Assembly (NCBI GenBank): GCA_022575985.1 | Contig: JAKSXM010000014.1 | Location: 40,000,001 to 40,064,000, forward strand | Length of the DNA: 64,000 nucleotides | Direction of reading: 5' to 3' | Origin: Anagrus nilaparvatae | Taxonomy: Eukaryota; Arthropoda; Insecta; Hymenoptera; Mymaridae | In this document: piece after piece, positions 11,460 through 25,731 of the stretch | Position numbering within the stretch: position 1 is the stretch's first letter | Layout of the letters: every line of letters begins with the position of its first letter | Translations under genes and position numbers: made by a program | Notes under the pieces: generated by a model | Databases searched by the model: none | Told to the model about the DNA's origin: nothing | The model's input: only the letters and a program-made list of their open reading frames with translations

Positions 11460-12644
11460 ATGAGTTCTGAAAATTTAATCGATTTAGGTGAACCAAATGA
11501 TGTCTTAACTGGTTCTGAAGTTACTGAAGTAATTAAAAAAATTTATGGTAGTTCATTCAAATTGATCGAATATCATTTGAATGATTACAGCAAGGATAAA
11601 ATTGGCTTTGTTGCTAGTCATGGACTTCTTAGTGTAACGATTCGACTGAACAATGAAGAAGACGATAAAAAGTTAAATTTTTTTGTTAAATCAAAACCTA
11701 TTGTTCATACCGAAGTTGCTGAATTTATAAACATCAATGACGTTTTAGAGGAAGAGTCAATGTTTTATTCTTTAATACTTCCAGAATTGATGAAAGACTG
11801 TAAAATCAACAAATTTGCACCAAATTGTTATTTAATAAAAAATGATTTATTAATTATGGAAGATTTAAAAAATAATAATTTCGCTATGGGTGATAGACCG
11901 ATAAAACCGTCTCATTTTAAAGCGGCTCTAAGCTCATTGGCAAGTTTCCATGCTTCTTCAATTTTATTAGAAAATCGTTTGGGAAAATCTCTTGATCAAG
12001 TATTTCCTAACTCGTTTAAAGAAAGAGTCTTTAATGACAAGGAATCCAAATGGTTTATTTTTAGCGTCGATAACACCATCACATTGGCTAAAAAATTTGG
12101 CTTTAAGAATTCTGAAAACTGCTCTATTGTTATGGAGAAAATATTTGACATTTTAAAACCGTCGAAAAAGCACCGTAATGTTATTTGTCACGGTGATCTT
12201 TGGGCAAATAATTTAATGTTTGACAATAAGGAAAATTGTATTTTGATAGACTTTCAAATACTCAGATATGCACCAATGGTCAACGACATATTACACTTAC
12301 TTTATGTTAATGCAGAATCAAATTTCCGCAAAGAATCAGAAAATGAATTATTAAAACATTATTATTCAGTATTGCATGAAACTATAACAAAAAATAGCCC
12401 AAACGCTAAGGCACCAACATTTGATGAATTAATTTTGGCTTATAATGATTTAAGAGTATTTGGTAAAATTTTATCGATGTTGTATTTGCCTGGATTACAC
12501 CTTGATCCAGAGCTTTTGAAAGATTCATTAAACGACTTAGAAGCGTTCAAAAAAGTTATGCTTGAAAGTGTAGAAAATAATGAAAAATATAGAAATATAA
12601 TGAAATCAGCCGTTCAAGATCTCTTAGATATTGAAGAAGAGTAG
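11460..12644 (+). CDS. CHK/EcKinase-like protein, paralog 3
   Basis: An intronless gene for 394 residues in the EcKinase/CHK family. HGDLWANN starts at residue 244 (catalytic Asp246) and the second motif reads IDFQ with Asp264. The N-terminus has about ten extra residues before the conserved first helix, and the C-terminus is shorter and more acidic (ends EEE) than in paralog 1. The protein is as diverged from paralog 1 as from paralog 2 over most of its length. The exception is 12328-12396, which is nearly identical at DNA level to 3818-3886 in paralog 1, suggesting a gene-conversion tract. AATAAA occurs near 12734. Substrate unknown. Confidence 0.9.
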   Translation: MSSENLIDLGEPNDVLTGSEVTEVIKKIYGSSFKLIEYHLNDYSKDKIGFVASHGLLSVTIRLNNEEDDKKLNFFVKSKPIVHTEVAEFININDVLEEESMFYSLILPELMKDCKINKFAPNCYLIKNDLLIMEDLKNNNFAMGDRPIKPSHFKAALSSLASFHASSILLENRLGKSLDQVFPNSFKERVFNDKESKWFIFSVDNTITLAKKFGFKNSENCSIVMEKIFDILKPSKKHRNVICHGDLWANNLMFDNKENCILIDFQILRYAPMVNDILHLLYVNAESNFRKESENELLKHYYSVLHETITKNSPNAKAPTFDELILAYNDLRVFGKILSMLYLPGLHLDPELLKDSLNDLEAFKKVMLESVENNEKYRNIMKSAVQDLLDIEEE

Positions 12645-15600
12645 TACTAGTAGTTTTTCTAACAAGGACGTAAAGTAAGTAATTTCAATACTGAAAGAAA
12701 AATATTCAATTAAGGAACTCGTGATTGGGGAAAATAAATTAGTGAATGAAAAAATGAGTTTAAAATCTTACTTCAGAATTCGCTGTGTAAAGTCGCAGTT
12801 TTAGGAGTGGTATCAAGAAGACATAATTTTTGATTTATTTATTAATTTATTTAATCAATAAAAAATATTATTATTTTTTGAATTAAATTTATAGCATAAT
12901 TAATATATGCAAGTTAACTTTACAGTAGCAGGTTTTTCACACCATGAGCAAAAAAAAATTGTATATACTTTATTAAGAAGTGACACCTGCAGGCTAAATA
13001 ACAACATTCTCTGTATCAAGATATCGGATCAACAAAAGATATTATATTAAACCCTTTTTTTATTTCGTTTTCTTTTTGTGTGGGAATTAAAATAATATGC
13101 GATATTATAAAGAGATTAGAAAATTCCGAACATTGATCAAGGTGTTATTGCTTTGTTAGTATCAAATGATTTATCATTTAATTTTTTTGTTAATCTGTTT
13201 AATAGTTTTGTAAAATTATTTATTTTTTTAATTATTTGTATAATGAATATTTTATTTACTTTGTTATAAATATATATATATATATATATATAAATTTCAG
13301 CTGAAAAAACAATAAAATATTTTATTATTTCCTAAAAAACAATTATAATTCCTTGGATTTATAAATAGATATTTAGCAATAATTTTATTTTAGTTATATA
13401 ATAAAATTGTGTCATTATCAAGAATAATTTTTTATCAATTATAATTATTACATTTACACCAACAGCTCTCAAGCTTTAAATCTGCTATTGATAATAATGA
13501 TTTCCCTTAAAATATCAAAAAGGGCTTAATAAATTGCTCGTCAAAATTACTTACAAAAATAACTCCAATATTTTTTCGAAACTGAAAAATCCGTATAGGT
13601 AAGAATAAGTTTATTATATTCAAAAACTTCCTCATTCAATCAAATGGGCTTTTCGGGCCTATAGGCTCTTATAAGAGCACAGGGCTACATATTATAAGAT
13701 GTGGGTTTTTGGACTATCTATCTGAATGTCACCAGTAAAAAAAAAAACAGCAATTTTACATAACAAGCTCTCGATATGACATCAGTCAATAAATCAAATA
13801 TCCATTTGAACCTTCATATTGTTTATGAAAATCAGCTTTATAAGTCTCAAAAATTTTGTATAAGCTTTAAGTTTCCTAAAATTCTTTACTCGTTCCTTTT
13901 TTCTTGAAAGAGTTTTAGAGATTTGTGTGAAAAGCTGCTTGTCCAATTTTTTACAGTCTCCCTACTATTAAGGAAAAATGGATATTTAAAATAATTTACC
14001 AAAATTTCTTTTAAGTAGGATTGGCTTAATGGGCATTTTATTGTTTTGAAAAACCAGAGTATAAAATTAGATATTGATGCATACATATAATTAAATACAT
14101 TATTATGACGGTAATCTGTTAAGTACTAAATTCCTAAATTTATTGAAAATTGTATACTTCATGTTACCTACCTATAGGCTGTAAGAAAAATTTGTTAATA
14201 ATATAAAAGTAAAAAAATAAGTATAAATATTTTTTATGCACGAAAATTTTTTTCTTCAATTAAATCGCCCAAATTGAGCCAGATTCTTTTATGCTATCAA
14301 AACATAAATCAACATTATAAATATATGGAGAATACAAACCAGTTTTAAAAAAATGAATAAATTTTGTTATTAACATAAAAATTACACGTACGAGAGTAAC
14401 ATTGCAAATAAAAAAAAAGTTTAATGTTCATCCGTAAATGATAAAAATCTATATTCATGTTATAAAAGACAGGAGCAATTGCAAGTCAACATTATTCAGA
14501 TATTGTTTATAAAAAATATTTACCCATGTAGTATACACTGAAACTGACCAATCCCAGTGATTATAAGATTTTAAAAGAAAAAAAAAATATGTATAAAAAG
14601 CCCTCGATTTACATTTTAATTGAATGGATGAAAGCTAAAGCAGAATATACGTGTATGATTTATGTGAAACCTGTACCTGAGGCTATCGCTACTGTCACGG
14701 CATTACAACCGATGATCAATGTATACAAAAATCAATTCTAAAGGTAAACCGGTTTACAAGGATATAAGCTCAAAATAAAAAATTTTCTTCATCTCTGCGA
14801 GCAACCCCTAAAAAATTTTAAACATAAAAAATAAAAGTTTAACAATTTCTTATGGACAAAATTTATTTAAAGTATTTCTTATCTGATCATCTAGCCAAAT
14901 TCTGAAATGTTTATTTAATTCAAGATTCAAAAATTTAATTAAAAAATTTTTCTTTGTCCATGAAATCCTTTGCAAGAGCCTTAAGTCGACCAACCCTTGT
15001 AATTTTTTTTTTTTTAGCATATGTTAATTGTACTTGATTTATTAAAATTCTGCTGTTTTATTGATATTGCCCACATAATTAATTAAAAAAGGGCTGTAAT
15101 TCATTCTGAATAGTAAATAAGCAAGTAAATTTAAAATTGACAACTTTAAAACCGTATTTAAATAGGTATTGTGCAAGTTAAAAATTATTTTTATGGAATT
15201 TAAGCAACTGTAAAAATGTCACCTATCATTACAAAATATATGCTTTATACTGATTTTACTATTCGAGTATTGTTTTATTTTCTAAAATATACCTATATAT
15301 TTTGCACTTATTTTTTTTTCAATAGAAACCTCCAAGAACAAAAGTTAAAAAAAATTAATGTCAAACAAAAAATAACAAAACTATATACATATATTACATA
15401 TAAAATTCAAAAGGTGTAACTAGGGTTCTAGGACAAACCCCTGCTGACAAAATAATTTTTTATTTCAAACATTAAAAACGCAATTTTTTATATGACAAAA
15501 TAAAACCTACTTTTTTTTATTAAATTTTTTATACAACTAACGACCGCGGTGATAGGTAAAATGAAGTAAGTATTTAAATTTGACAACAATTTATTTTAAA

Positions 15601-16793
15601 ATTTAAAATAGTAGTTAGTTTTCGATATTATACTTTAAAATACTTTATCTTCGAAGCAGAATTTTTGATGCAACGTAAAGAAAAGGGCTTGGAAAATAGC
15701 TTATTTGATGCGTTAAAGTTTACCTCTATTTAAAAATTCAAAAAATGTAACTTTTTTAAAAAATAGAATTAATCTATTTTTTATAAAGAGTGTAATAAAT
15801 TAGCAATTTCATTTAACAAAAATTTATATATATATATAAATAATAAAGTTAACAAGAAGTAATTATTTATACTTAAAAAAAGAGCATCAAGAAAACAATA
15901 TTGCATAACTGCAATACTTTCAAAGATCAAAGAGAACCGACGGTCCAGTGATTTATTTATAGATATATAATACTAAAATGCATAACATACAAAATAAAAA
16001 AAATATTCTGTTGTACTTATGTAGGACTCGTCAACCCGTCACACTAATTACTGGCCATTAAGCCTAACAATTTCCGACATGTACGAGGGATTTGTTATAT
16101 TCATTTTTAACTAATTACTATTTATATTCATTTAATTCTTTGTTTATATAAAATATTTTTTTACACAAATTCATTTAACTATCAGAAGTTTTAAAAAAAA
16201 TTTTAATTTAAATTAATAAAGAAATATAAGAAAATTAATTTTTTTAAAAAAAGAAAGATTAAAAGTAAATAAGGTTTAAAAAATCAAAAATAGGTAGATT
16301 ACATAATTTATTTCATAAAAAGTTTATTTGAAAATTTCAAAATTTTTAACTATATACTTACAATTGAAAATATTTTCAAATTTATGAGGCGGGGCTGCAA
16401 ATGCTTTTAAAAATATTTTAATTATTATTAAAGTAAAGTTGCTTTAAAATTTTTATTAAATTTATATATAATGAATTTTTATTAAACTAAAGCTTTTATA
16501 TATACTTATTATTAAAATTATTTACAAATTTTAAATGAACGATGACAAAACTCTTAATCCATTGAAAAGTAATTTTCTGTATTGTTCTATTATGACTGTA
16601 GTTACAAAAGAGAAGACATTAATTTCTGATATAAAAAAGGCTAAAACTATTCTTTTTTTTTTATATTTCTTCAATTGCAATATTTGCCAATGAATTTAAG
16701 CTAAACCCTATTTTATAATTTGAGTAATTAAATGAAGAATTTTATTCTTGTAAACAATATGGCTATTAATTTATATTACATATTTTGACTTAC
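12645..16793. other. Intergenic region, 4.1 kb, mostly featureless
   Basis: No supported gene. It lies downstream of the UPF0489 exons on the minus strand, so missing 3' exons would be expected here, but no 'DLDFF'-like or other recognisable coding stretch was found. 13560-13860 contains repeat sequence similar to the left arm of the foldback element at 52666-53440 (shared 'aatgggctt', 'aagat..gttttt' and 'tctgaatg'). A TA microsatellite is listed separately. Confidence 0.5.
13269..13292. repeat. (TA)n microsatellite
   Basis: About twelve uninterrupted TA dinucleotides in AT-rich intergenic DNA. Confidence 0.9.
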
Positions 16794-18182
<1,389 letters not shown>

Positions 18183-19553
18183 GCTTTGATCTTAAAACGC
18201 AACCTTTATTTTATTATTTATTAAATGAATATTTAAAAAAAAACACAAAACTTAATTAAATTTTATTTATTAAAACATAAACTAAAAAATATTATAAAAC
18301 TTTAGAAAAATATTAGGTATAACTTGTCTTCTGAACTGATTCTAAGACTCAAATGCAAATCCGCGCATTATTTTTGACAAACAGCGACACCAATAAATGT
18401 TCTAGAAAATGCCCGCTTTTTTTATATTGTTATTCCTAGAAAAGTATAGGAATTCTTGCAAATCTAAAATTTTACACTTTTTCTATTGCGATACTATCGA
18501 TATTAGTAATTAAATTTTGTGGACCTTGTAATTTTGTAATTATTTAAAAGCTTACAAATTATGGATACTATATTTTTATGGATATTATATATTTTTTTTT
18601 AATTTAGAAATATATAATCATAATTCTCATTAAAAAATATGCCTAATAGTAGGTAATCAGTAATCAAACAGTGCCAGATTTTTCATTGCATAAAAAGGGC
18701 AGCTCTCACAATTTTTCTTTTATTCTTGGTGCCTGGGAATCCGGAACTGCATATTTAAATCAAAGAAAAAAAAAACATAAAAAATGAATAAACAACTATA
18801 TTATTTTAAATTAATTTTTATAATTTTAAATATACATATTTTTAAAATTTAAAATAATGCTTATCACAGATATCACTATCACAAAATAAAAAAAATTAAA
18901 ATTTACAATAACAATTAAAATTTTGAAACCAGTAGATATATATAATTACAATTTCTTTATAAATTCAATTATTGCTATAATTATAATCACTGACTAGAAA
19001 TATTTATAATAAATTAATATAATTATTAAAATTAAACAATTTTTAATTCTATAAATATATAGAGAAAAAACAAAACTATAACAGCAATATATGTTAATAT
19101 ATAAGAACTTTTTTCAGTTTCTTATTTTACATACACAATTTTTAATCAATGAACTACACAAATATTAAGCAAATTTATATTATACCAAAAGTTATGCTGA
19201 AAGCAATATTTTTGTACAAATTAATTCTTTATACATTCATATGAAATTTAATAAATATATATAATTTTAAAATACATATTGATAAAAATTTTGTCCTTAA
19301 TAAATCTAAAAAATTTAATATTAAATTTTAAAATCTTTATATGTACAAAATAGTTAATTTTAAATATATTATTGTATTATGTATAATCAAAATTATCAAT
19401 ATAATATTTACAGTACTCTGTGCGTTAAAATTGTATAAATTAAAAATTGTGATTAATAAACAAGCAATGCTTCGTAAGTACAATTTATACAAAAACTTTT
19501 TTTAATAAATTTTTTCTTATCATTTAAAAAAACTTTTCCTTCAATATTAAGTA
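18183..19553. other. Intergenic, 3' of the NHE gene and 5' of UPF0489
   Basis: 1.37 kb of very AT-rich DNA. It should contain the 3' UTR of the exchanger (stop at 19554, minus strand) and the UPF0489 promoter. No repeats or additional genes were recognised. Confidence 0.5.
18495..18502. promoter_or_regulatory. DRE-like palindrome TATCGATA
   Basis: TATCGATA lies 313 bp upstream of the UPF0489 start codon. In Drosophila this is the core of the DNA-replication-related element bound by DREF at housekeeping promoters. The fit to this insect is inference; an 8-bp match can occur by chance. Confidence 0.35.
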
Positions 19554-21888
19554 CTATATGTTTAAAATTGAAGCTTGACTAGTACTTTCTTTTTTTGAAT
19601 ATTCTTTATCATTTTTTATTTCTAATTCTGTACTTTCATTAATGTTTTGCATTGATGAAACTGCTGTTGTAACATCATCTTCTGATTCTACTGGAGTTAT
19701 ACGCACAGCTTGGTACCATTGGTTTGTCAAATCAGTCATTTGCGATTTACAATCTTTTAATTCTTGCTGAGTGAATCGGCGTGTGAAAAATGGAATGAAG
19801 TATTTTAAATCCCAACGAGCAAATCCATGAATTTGAGACTGAATGAATGAAACTTCTATTTCTTCTTCTGTTAATTCAGAAAAATGTTCGGAATCTATTG
19901 CTTGGCCCTAAAAATTTATAATTTCAGAAAATTGATCTAACATTTTTAAATCTGTTAAATAATTTACAAACCCATTCTCTTGTTTTACTCAATGTTATTT
20001 CTTTTTCTCTTTTCTTTCTTTTATTGTTTTTCTGTTTCTTTTCAGCTTGTAAAAACTTTAACAATGGCATAGTTGATCCTCCAAATATCAAAGTAGTAAA
20101 CAAAACAATTATTAAAGTTGTGGTCACAATAACATATCTAGTTTCATTAAAGTCTAGATGTAATGATAAGGCATAAGAAATCGCTCCTCGAAGTCCGCTA
20201 AACCACATTATAAACATCATTTTCTTTGTTATTTTGTGCTCTCGAAAACGATTAACTAGTAATGCTAAAGGAAATATATTAGCTGCTCTTCCAATAAGGC
20301 ACAATATTAAAGAGCAAATAACAAGCGCTGGTTCAACCTATTAAATAAAAATTTTTTTACTTCAATCCAAACAATTAATTTTAATTTTAATTTTACATAC
20401 TCGATGTTGAAAACTAAACAATGCTAATCCAAGGTAGGCAAACACACATGTTTCAGCAATAAATGCCAAAGTTCTCATTGTTTGTTGCATTGTAATTTGA
20501 GTTACTGTTGATAGATTAAAGTGTGCATAATGGGACATAACTATTCCGTTAAATAAAATTGCCATGATTCCTGTTAAGATAATAAAATTTTAAATCAGTT
20601 GTTAAGATGCCTTTGTGTAAGATTATTTTAATACAGAGATAATAATAATGTAAGTTGAAATCTTACCTGACAATTTCATTCCTTCAGCAAGGACATACGG
20701 TGCATATGTAAACACCAACATCAATCCAAATTCTAAAGACGGATTTTTTCGTAAATCAACATGCTTTAATAAGAGTGCACTTATTAATGCAAACACAACT
20801 CCTATACCAGCAGAAGCAAAAAACATGAAGCAAAATCTGCTGATGCACTCTTTGATTGCTTCCCCAGTAGTTTCAGCATTTTTTGATTCCAATACAGATG
20901 TTGTCAATACAATTGATACAGCATCATTTAGAATAGATTCTCCAAAAACTAACATATTTAATACAGGATCAACATCTAATGCATGGAAAATTGCAACCGT
21001 TGCTACAGGGTCTACAGCAGATATTAATGACCCAAAAGCAAAACTTTCAACAAAGTTCAGTTTATAAACAACATGAATTATTCCTAAAAGATAAATTCCT
21101 GCTCCAATAACAAAAGCTGATATTGCTGTACCAAATATAGAAAAAACCATTATACTTCCTATATTTTGAAAAAAGTTTCCCTTATGTAAGTTATATCCAG
21201 ATTCAAAAATAATTGGAGGTAACAAAACTAAAAAGAATGCTGTGGGTGAAAAGGCCTCTTCTTTTCTCCAATTTGCAATATTACGATGTGACATAAGGCT
21301 TATTAACATTCCAATAGCTCCGCCAAGAAAAACAATAACAATAGACTCTGGTAAATATTGAAAATTTGTTTGAAGCATTAGATGTATTAATAAGATACCT
21401 AATGCTAAAACACAAAGCACAAAGAATATTGATAATGAACTGTTATGTTCATCCTCAGCAGATGCTTTTTCTGGTAATATAGGTTCTGTGGACATTGAAA
21501 CTGTTGTACTTGTAGTTTTCGTTGATTCATTTGCACTAATCGCTAAAGTTGTACTTTTATTTAAATTGTATATTGTTGGAACTGTTGATTTTTCTATTGA
21601 ATAATCTGTCTTCATTATCTTGGGATTAATTGGATTTGAAGTATATAATGGTAAAGGTGTAGTAATAGAATGAAAATCTTCATTTCGTTGTACATTTCTT
21701 GTTTTATTTTCCACGGAAATAAGGTCAGTATTGATTATAGATGATTGTGAATTATTATTTGCAGTTATGTCAGTATTATTAATAGATAAATTACTATCAC
21801 TTGCAACAAAAGATGTAATTATTATTATTATAAGAATGACATTAAAAATTGTGGTTGGATGTAAGATGTATTTATTTAAGAAAAGCAT
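19554..21888 (-). CDS. Na+/H+ exchanger, NHE8/Nhe1-type (SLC9 family)
   Basis: A four-exon gene: 21888-20667, 20570-20401, 20337-19972 and 19907-19554, encoding 703 residues. It exchanges Na+ or K+ for H+ across endomembranes or the apical membrane; NHE8-type members act in Golgi, endosomes and epithelia. The N-terminus is a hydrophobic signal segment (residues about 10-30), then a Ser/Thr/Asn-rich segment to about residue 140. The transporter core follows with the NHE8-like PPIIFESGY (224-232) and the ion-binding Asn-Asp pair in GESILNDAVS (Asn321, Asp322). Exon 2 supplies LSGIMAILFNGIVMSHY; exon 3 supplies GLRGAISYALS. The C-terminus is short, polar and Lys-rich, ending SILNI. It is longer than vertebrate NHE8 because of the N-terminal Thr/Ser region. 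It is divergently arranged with the LENG1 homolog. Confidence 0.93.
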
Positions 21889-22381
21889 GATAGTATTATG
21901 AATTCATTATTTTTATCACTTAATTATTAATTTAAAATAGTCTTTTAAACATTTTCTGTGACGGCATTTATTTAATACAAATTTGAAAAAAATCCATAAG
22001 AAACTGCAATTTAATATGTCACCAAATTATTGACTCCGAAAAGCTCCATAGCAGAAGCTCAATTTTGCGCAAGTTTGTAAGCAAATCACCTAACCTTATA
22101 TACATTATTTCAATTTATGCTAGATTATGAAAATAACACGTTGAATTATTGATATGAATATATGATATAAATATAACATATCAGTAAAATATCAATTATT
22201 TTATTATCCATAATTTATTTATTTGTGATGAAATCAGTAAATTTTTATCATCAGTCTCCTAAAATAAAATTAAAACCCTTTTGATATATTTTTAACCAAC
22301 GTTTTATAAATTATTATTATTTAAGTTGTAATCATGTAAATAATACCATTTTAATTTTCTAATAAATAAAATACTTTTAAG
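21889..22381. promoter_or_regulatory. Shared divergent promoter region (NHE / LENG1)
   Basis: 493 bp between the start codons of two head-to-head genes, so both promoters and both 5' UTRs must fit here unless untranslated exons lie elsewhere. It has no obvious TATA box in either direction. A bidirectional promoter is inferred from geometry. Confidence 0.5.
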
Positions 22382-23439
22382 ATGAATATTTTACCGCATA
22401 AAAGGTAATCAAATTTGATAAGATGTATTTTAAAAGTAAATAACTGCATAACATATTACTTTCTTACAGTTGGCATGTTCGTACTAAGAAAAATATTGCA
22501 AGGGTTAGAAAAGATGAAGCTCTTGCAGCAGAAAAAGCGAAAATTGAAGAGGCTCGAATTCGGAAAGCAGTAAGGCTACTAGGAAATTTTATTATTAAAA
22601 ATGAATATCAAAAGTGTTTGTAATATTTTTTCATTTATATAATATTTTAGGAAACAGAGGCTCGCATAAAGTTTTTAAAAGAACAAGCAAAGAATAATTA
22701 CAAAACTCGTGCATCATCAGAAGCTGATGTTAGTGTTCAGAAACCTACTACGTCCAAGCATATTAATTTTTTTGAAGAAGTAGAGAAAGGTGACATTGGC
22801 TTCAACAAACCAAATAAAGAATATGAGAAAGATAAAAAAGAAGAAAAAGAAAAATATGAAAAACAAATTGGACTGCTAACATATTTAGGGCAAGATGTCA
22901 AAGAAGCTGTAAGTAAAAGTTGGTATAATGAATTACCAAAAAGGCTTACTGATACTGAAAAAGATATTGAAGTTGCACAGAATAAAAAAATACAGCATGA
23001 CCCATTACAAATTGTTAAAAAATATTTGAAAATAAGTGAAAAAAATAATCATAATGATATTTTCATAAAAAATAAAATTAAATCAGAAGATTACATTAGT
23101 TTAAGTAAAAAACATAAGCATGAGAGCAGTGGAACAGACTCTTCTGATAATAATGTCTCTAAAGTAAGAAAAAAATATAAAACACATAAAAAACACAAAA
23201 AACATAAGAAAAAACATAAACATGATAAATCTAAAGATGAAAGTAAAAAAAAAGAAGATTTACAAAAATTAAGAGCTGAAAGATTAGCCCGTGAACAAGC
23301 AGAACGATTAAAAGCACAAGCTTTATTAGTCGAAATAAATGGACAAAACGCAGTTGATACAAAAAAAAATGTTAAACAAAAATACAATTCTCAATTTTTC
23401 CCAGAACTAGCAAGGCAAAACTTGGAAAAAATGCATTAG
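22382..23439 (+). CDS. LENG1 homolog (CIR_N-domain protein)
   Basis: Three exons, 22382-22404, 22470-22569 and 22651-23439, encode 303 residues. The first exon gives only MNILPHK; joined to exon 2 it reads the family hallmark N-terminus MNILPHKSWHVR, followed by an Arg/Lys/Glu-rich helix (CIR_N-type domain). A central 'IGLLTYLGQDV' and 'SWYNELPKR' are typical of leukocyte receptor cluster member 1 homologs. The second half is extremely Lys/His/Ser-rich (about residues 180-240, runs of KHKK) and probably nuclear. The family is reported in spliceosome-associated complexes; its molecular role is unclear. The start is fixed by the conserved MNILP. Confidence 0.9.
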
Positions 23440-24131
23440 ATATTGTTAACTAAAAATTTTTTCTCCCGTTATTTTAAATGCTGTATGCAAAAATAAGAAA
23501 AAAAGATTTAAATATTTTCTCTTCTAAGTAATTGTAAATATTTCAATAATTTATAAATGTAAAACTATTAAATTTTTTTGTTAATTACATTTTCGTATAA
23601 GTATGTACTTGAATTTAATTTTCTTGCAACCAATACATTTTAAATTTTCCACTCTTCCATTAAACAATGATAAGATAGAATTCTGCAATTCGTCTGCTTA
23701 CTGCCGGGTCTGTTCTGGAGGTTATATCTCATGCCTATATGTGTAAATGGGGTTTATTGGTGATATTTGTGTTATTTTTCTGACAGGTACAATAATTTAT
23801 TTAAAATTTAACAATAAACCAATTTTTCACAAACATCCAATGGAATAAATAAATAAAATAAAAGTGTTAAAGGAAAGAAAAAAAAGAAGAACATTTTTAA
23901 AGTCTTCACTGCACTATGTGGTTAGTTTATCAGATACTGCATTTCATTAATCCACAAGACAAGAAAATGCATTAGGCTATTTATTTTAAGAATAATTTTG
24001 TGTTTGATATTTGTGTTAGTTTCTCAATTATTGAGTAGACCATGGATTAATTAGTGAATACTAATCTCCATAGCACAGTAAGACTTGTAAGAAAGTTTTC
24101 ACCAGCTCATATTACAAATAATATCAATGCA
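23440..24131. other. Intergenic spacer between LENG1 and TFIIE alpha
   Basis: Same-strand spacer of about 0.7 kb containing the LENG1 3' UTR and the TFIIE-alpha promoter and leader. 'ctgccgggtctgttctggagg' near 23701 is GC-richer than its surroundings, with no identified function. No repeats were seen. Confidence 0.45.
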
Positions 24132-25731
24132 ATGAGTGCTGATGAACACATTGTAAGAGAGATCCCAGATAGCTTAAAGAAATTAGCCAGGTTTGTCGTA
24201 AGAGGCTTCTACCCAATTGAAGATACACTCATTATAGATATGTTAGTTCGTAATCCATGTGAGTAAAAACTTGAGCCAATAGCAAATTAGTGAACCTAAT
24301 AATTAAAAAATATTTTCATAGGTATGAAAGAAGACGACATTGGTGAATTACTTAAATTTGAAAAAAAAATGTTGAGAGCCAGATTATCATTTTTGCGTAA
24401 TGATAAATTTATTCAAGTTAGATTAAAAATGGAAACTGGGTTAGATGGAAAAGCTCAGAAAGTTAATTATTATTTTATTAACTATAAGACATTTGTAAAT
24501 GTTGTAAAATATAAATTAGACTTAATGAGAAAAAGAATGGAAACTGAAGAGCGAGATGCCACTAGTAGAGCTAGTTTTAAATGTACAAATTGTTTAAAAA
24601 CTTTTACAGATTTAGAAGTAAAAATATAAATATTTGGTTTGGTTTTTTAGTCCAAATCTTTTCTAAAATCAAATATTTTTCAGGCAGATCAATTATTTGA
24701 TATGAATACAGGAGAATTCAGATGTACATTTTGCAGAGAATTAGTTGAAGAAGATCAATCTGCACTACCCAAAAAAGATTCAAGATTACTCTTAGCTAAA
24801 TTTAACGAACAATTAGAACCTTTTTATGTTTTACTGCGGCAAGTTGAAGGAATTAAATTGGCTCCTGAATTATTAGAACCAGAACCAGTAGATATTAACA
24901 CAATTAGAGGGTAAGAATAATTTAAAAAAAAAATACTTTTTGCTTAATTATAAAGTTAACATTTTTTAAATTATTTTATAAAAGAATTGAAAAAATGAAA
25001 ACTATTGGTGGACGAGCTGAACACTGGTCTGGAGAAGCCTCAAGAAACACTGGTTTTTCAGTAGAAGAAACTCGAGTTGACGTTTTAATAGGAGATGAAG
25101 TAAACAATGATAATTCAAATAATGTTAGAAAAGAAAGACCCATATGGCTAATGGAAAGCACTGTTATTACTTCTGATACTACAGAGGTAAATAAAATTTT
25201 GATTTTAAAATTATACAATAATGAATTGAATGTTGATTTTAAAAACAAATTTTTAAATATTTTTAGAACAATATATCTAATAATCAAGACAGTATATTAG
25301 AAAAAGCAGCTGCTACTGCCACAAATGTAAATTTAATGAATAATAAACAAGGAGAAGACATAATGTCTGTCTTATTAGCCCATGAAAAGAAAGGAGGATC
25401 TAATTCTACAGCAGTTAAAACTGTATTACCTCAAGAATCTAGTGATAGTAGTGATAACGAAGATGATGCAGATATGCAAGCTGTTGGAGAAGGTATAAAT
25501 TTAATTTGTAATATGAAACTTATCAATTTGTTTATTATTTTATCAAAATCTTTAGATGAAGTTGAAATGATGGATTCAGATGAAGATGACCTAGTTCCAA
25601 CAGTTAGTGTCAATGGTAGAACTATTTCAATAACTGATATAAACGATACAATAATATCTGAAATGACTCCCGAAGAAAAAGAAGCTTATATACAAATTTC
25701 ACAAGATTTTTATGCAGCTAATTACGATTAA
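24132..25731 (+). CDS. General transcription factor IIE subunit 1 (TFIIE alpha)
   Basis: Six exons, 24132-24258, 24322-24617, 24684-24910, 24985-25186, 25267-25492 and 25556-25731, encode 417 residues (human about 439). TFIIE alpha recruits and stimulates TFIIH at RNA polymerase II promoters. An N-terminal winged-helix domain (about residues 8-100, '[13 protein letters not shown]', '[17 protein letters not shown]') precedes a four-cysteine zinc ribbon (Cys130, Cys133, Cys155, Cys158). Then come the '[11 protein letters not shown]' motif, an acidic Ser/Asp tract and the C-terminal '[11 protein letters not shown]' region. The open frame extends upstream only via GTG, so the first in-frame ATG (24132), matching the family N-terminus, is used. 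AATAAA is at 25852. Introns are 63-80 bp. Confidence 0.95.

Noticed and set aside
15216..15419. 67-residue plus-strand frame rich in Tyr, Phe and Lys
   Set aside because: Its composition is what AT-rich DNA gives by chance and there is no transcript-like context.
13300..16790. Candidate 3' exons for the UPF0489 gene
   Set aside because: Several acceptor-like sites followed by short open stretches exist on the minus strand (for example near 16640), but the translations do not resemble the family and carry early stops.
24054..24131. Upstream extension of TFIIE alpha from a GTG
   Set aside because: Non-ATG start, residues unlike the family, and the ATG at 24132 matches the known N-terminus.
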